Assembly: GCA_044426235.1 (NCBI GenBank)
Contig: JAWXUS010000008.1
Coordinates: 5,199 to 69,198 of the forward strand
Source of the DNA: JAGHEK01 sp044426235
Lineage (GTDB): Bacteria > Bacillota > Clostridia > Peptostreptococcales > Peptostreptococcaceae
Direction of reading: 5' to 3'
DNA length: 64,000 nucleotides
Positions 62,420 to 64,000 of this stretch are shown here, in pieces (within the stretch, counting starts at the first letter, position 1; each line of letters begins with the position of its first letter). The translations under genes and the position numbers were made by a program. The notes beneath the pieces are model-generated. The model had not been told where the DNA came from. It did no database searches and saw nothing but the letters and a program-made list of their open reading frames with translations.

Positions 62420-64000
62420 CTATTTTTGATTAGATGCATTTATTTGTAACATAAATGTAGCAGCCTCTAACCAAGAACCAAACTCATTTGTATCTTTAAA
62501 CTCATCAACATATTCTGATGCTAAAAGTACTCTATCAACATCTCCATTTTTATAAAGATTAATAGCAGTTCCATCATCCTTTACAACTTTAAAATTTATT
62601 AAATCTAATGCTACATTATCTTTATCCCAATAAGTATCATTTTTAGAAAATGCAAATGCATCTTCCATTTTCCAAACTGAAAGTGTGAATGGTCCATTAT
62701 AAACTTGAGTTTCTACTGAAGTTCCATAACTATCTCCCATACTTTCAACGAATGCTTGATTTTGTGGAAATAAAAGTGGAAATGATACGAACTCAGCAAA
62801 ATATGATAATGGATATTTTAAATTAACTTCAAAAGTATAATCATCAATTACTTGCCAAGAATCTATATCATCTAACATATATGAATATTGTGCTCCTGTA
62901 TCTGGGTTTACTGTTCTATCCCAAGAATACTTGTAATCGTGTGCTGTAACTTTATCCCCATTTGACCATACTGCTTTTTCATTTAATTCGAAAGTCCAAA
63001 CTAATCCATCTTCTGAAACTGTGTAATCTGTGGCACCTGCCATTATTACTTCTCCATTTTCATCAATTCTAGTTAAACCTTCCATAGTATTATTTATTGC
63101 TCGATAAGAAACTGAATTATTTGACTGACTAACATCCATAGTTGGAATATCAGATACATTCAGTAAATTAAGTATTTTTTCTTCTTTATCTACATCTGCA
63201 TACTTATAAGTGTGATCCACTCCCCAAGAGTGATTTATAATTCCACTTACATACTCTTTTTCTGCATAAGATCTACCTGAATAGAATAATGGTATCAAGT
63301 ATGTATCATTTAACATCATTTCTTCTGCCTCTGCAAACTTTTCATATGCCTCAGTAGTATCTGTTGAACTTACTGCCTCTTTTAATAAATCATTATACTC
63401 TTCATTATCGTATCCAACTTGTGCTGCATACTTACCACCAGTTTCCATAGTTTTTAAGAAACTAGTTGGATCTGGATAATCAGCTCCCCATCCGGTATAT
63501 GATATATCAAAATCTCCTACCGATTCTTTTTCGATTCTTTGACCAAATGGCATATTAGTTATAGTTAAATTAAGCCCTTCTAATATACTAACTTCTGCCT
63601 GAATAAATTCACTAGTTTTTTTAGCATTATCTGTGTCTGATGTTAATAAGTTTATTGATACCTCATCAAATCCTAATTCTTCTTTTGCCATTTCCCAATG
63701 TTCTTTTGCCTCATCAATGTTATAAGCATGACCAAAATCTTTTGTTAATTCTGTGTAGTCCACACCATCGTTAATTGCAAGCCCAGTAGTTGTAAAATTA
63801 TTAGTTGCTTGAGAACCATCATTTAATATAACATCTACATAACCTTCTTTATCAATTGATTTTGCTATTGCTATTCTTACATTCTGATTTGCAAGTACCT
63901 CTTTTGATGAAATTATATTAGTTGTCTTTGTGTCCTCAGAAGAGCTACACCCCATAATAAAAGTACTGCTTAATAATGATAAAATCGCAAGTGTCGTTAA
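62420..64000 (-). CDS. Circularly permuted oligopeptide-binding lipoprotein, copy 4, N-terminus cut by window edge
   Basis: About 526 residues are visible. The reading frame is open to the right edge: before the lipobox I-M-G-C it continues as L-T-T-L-A-I-L-S-L-L-S-S-T-F, the end of a lipoprotein signal peptide, so only about 8-10 residues are missing. The ATG at 63955 lies inside the lipobox and is not the start. The half-order is swapped as in the other copies: N-Q-N-V-R-I-A-I-A-K-S-I-D-K-E first and the W-S-N-G-D-K-V-T-A-H-D-Y half last. It probably heads, or belongs to, an operon with copies 3 and 2; further copies or the permease genes may lie beyond the edge. Confidence 0.84.
   Translation of the reverse strand, partial: LTTLAILSLLSSTFIMGCSSSEDTKTTNIISSKEVLANQNVRIAIAKSIDKEGYVDVILNDGSQATNNFTTTGLAINDGVDYTELTKDFGHAYNIDEAKEHWEMAKEELGFDEVSINLLTSDTDNAKKTSEFIQAEVSILEGLNLTITNMPFGQRIEKESVGDFDISYTGWGADYPDPTSFLKTMETGGKYAAQVGYDNEEYNDLLKEAVSSTDTTEAYEKFAEAEEMMLNDTYLIPLFYSGRSYAEKEYVSGIINHSWGVDHTYKYADVDKEEKILNLLNVSDIPTMDVSQSNNSVSYRAINNTMEGLTRIDENGEVIMAGATDYTVSEDGLVWTFELNEKAVWSNGDKVTAHDYKYSWDRTVNPDTGAQYSYMLDDIDSWQVIDDYTFEVNLKYPLSYFAEFVSFPLLFPQNQAFVESMGDSYGTSVETQVYNGPFTLSVWKMEDAFAFSKNDTYWDKDNVALDLINFKVVKDDGTAINLYKNGDVDRVLLASEYVDEFKDTNEFGSWLEAATFMLQINASNQK

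Noticed and set aside
63955..64000. ATG at 63955 as the start of oligopeptide-binding copy 4
   Set aside because: It lies inside the lipobox; the open frame and signal-peptide residues continue to the window edge.
57117..64000. Assembly error or out-of-order duplication as the cause of the swapped halves
   Set aside because: Four diverged copies have the same order, each with its own signal peptide, ribosome site and stop; an assembly join would not repeat this.

Overview
The window is AT-rich DNA from a low-GC, Gram-positive, endospore-forming anaerobe of the class Clostridia. Evidence: a small acid-soluble spore protein (28933-29130), a Spo0E-type phosphatase (38364-38531), the Firmicute set HprK, RapZ, YvcK and WhiA, a B. 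subtilis-like tmRNA, and the gapR-gapA-pgk-tpiA-gpmI-eno glycolytic block. A Peptostreptococcaceae or Clostridiaceae relative is plausible; species cannot be decided. There are no rRNA or tRNA genes and no CRISPR array. Nearly all genes lie on the minus strand.

Layout. 1-9.5 kb: the start of a PAS sensor gene, a BspA-type leucine-rich-repeat protein, a beta-propeller sensor histidine kinase facing a Lcl-domain lipoprotein, a MATE exporter, then tmRNA and smpB. 9.6-21 kb: rnr, secG, pyk, eno, gpmI, tpiA, pgk, gapA and gapR, with a GapR operator and a clear sigma-A promoter. 21-27.2 kb: a sigma-54 module with rpoN, an enhancer-binding activator without a sensory domain, and the divergent operon it probably drives (EamA transporter plus a large flavin/iron-sulfur oxidoreductase) behind a consensus -24/-12 promoter. 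27.3-41 kb: Hsp33, a methyltransferase overlapping a spore-protein gene, a peptidase, two SLH-anchored surface proteins, hpt, a Met/Gln-rich small protein with candidate small RNAs, pstS, a Spo0E-like gene, an rRNA methyltransferase and pfkA. 41.2-50.1 kb: dnaE, whiA, a Nudix gene, yvcK, rapZ, a PHP phosphatase gene and murB. 50.3-54.2 kb: a plus-strand island (formate/nitrite channel, decayed IS605-type tnpB, cardiolipin synthase) that separates murB from hprK-uvrC. 57-64 kb: four paralogous oligopeptide-binding lipoproteins.

Two observations stand out. First, dnaE is split by a 349-nt group I intron with no ORF; removing 42417-42765 restores the conserved FNKSHAAAY motif and one 1151-residue polymerase. 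Second, all four oligopeptide-binding lipoproteins are circularly permuted: the family's usual C-terminal half comes first after the lipobox, and the usual N-terminal half follows. The first of them has an exact CodY box upstream. Further leads are a structured RNA ending in a terminator upstream of the Met-rich gene, a 12-nt motif repeated around the S-layer gene, and a shared TTGTATACAA palindrome over two promoters.
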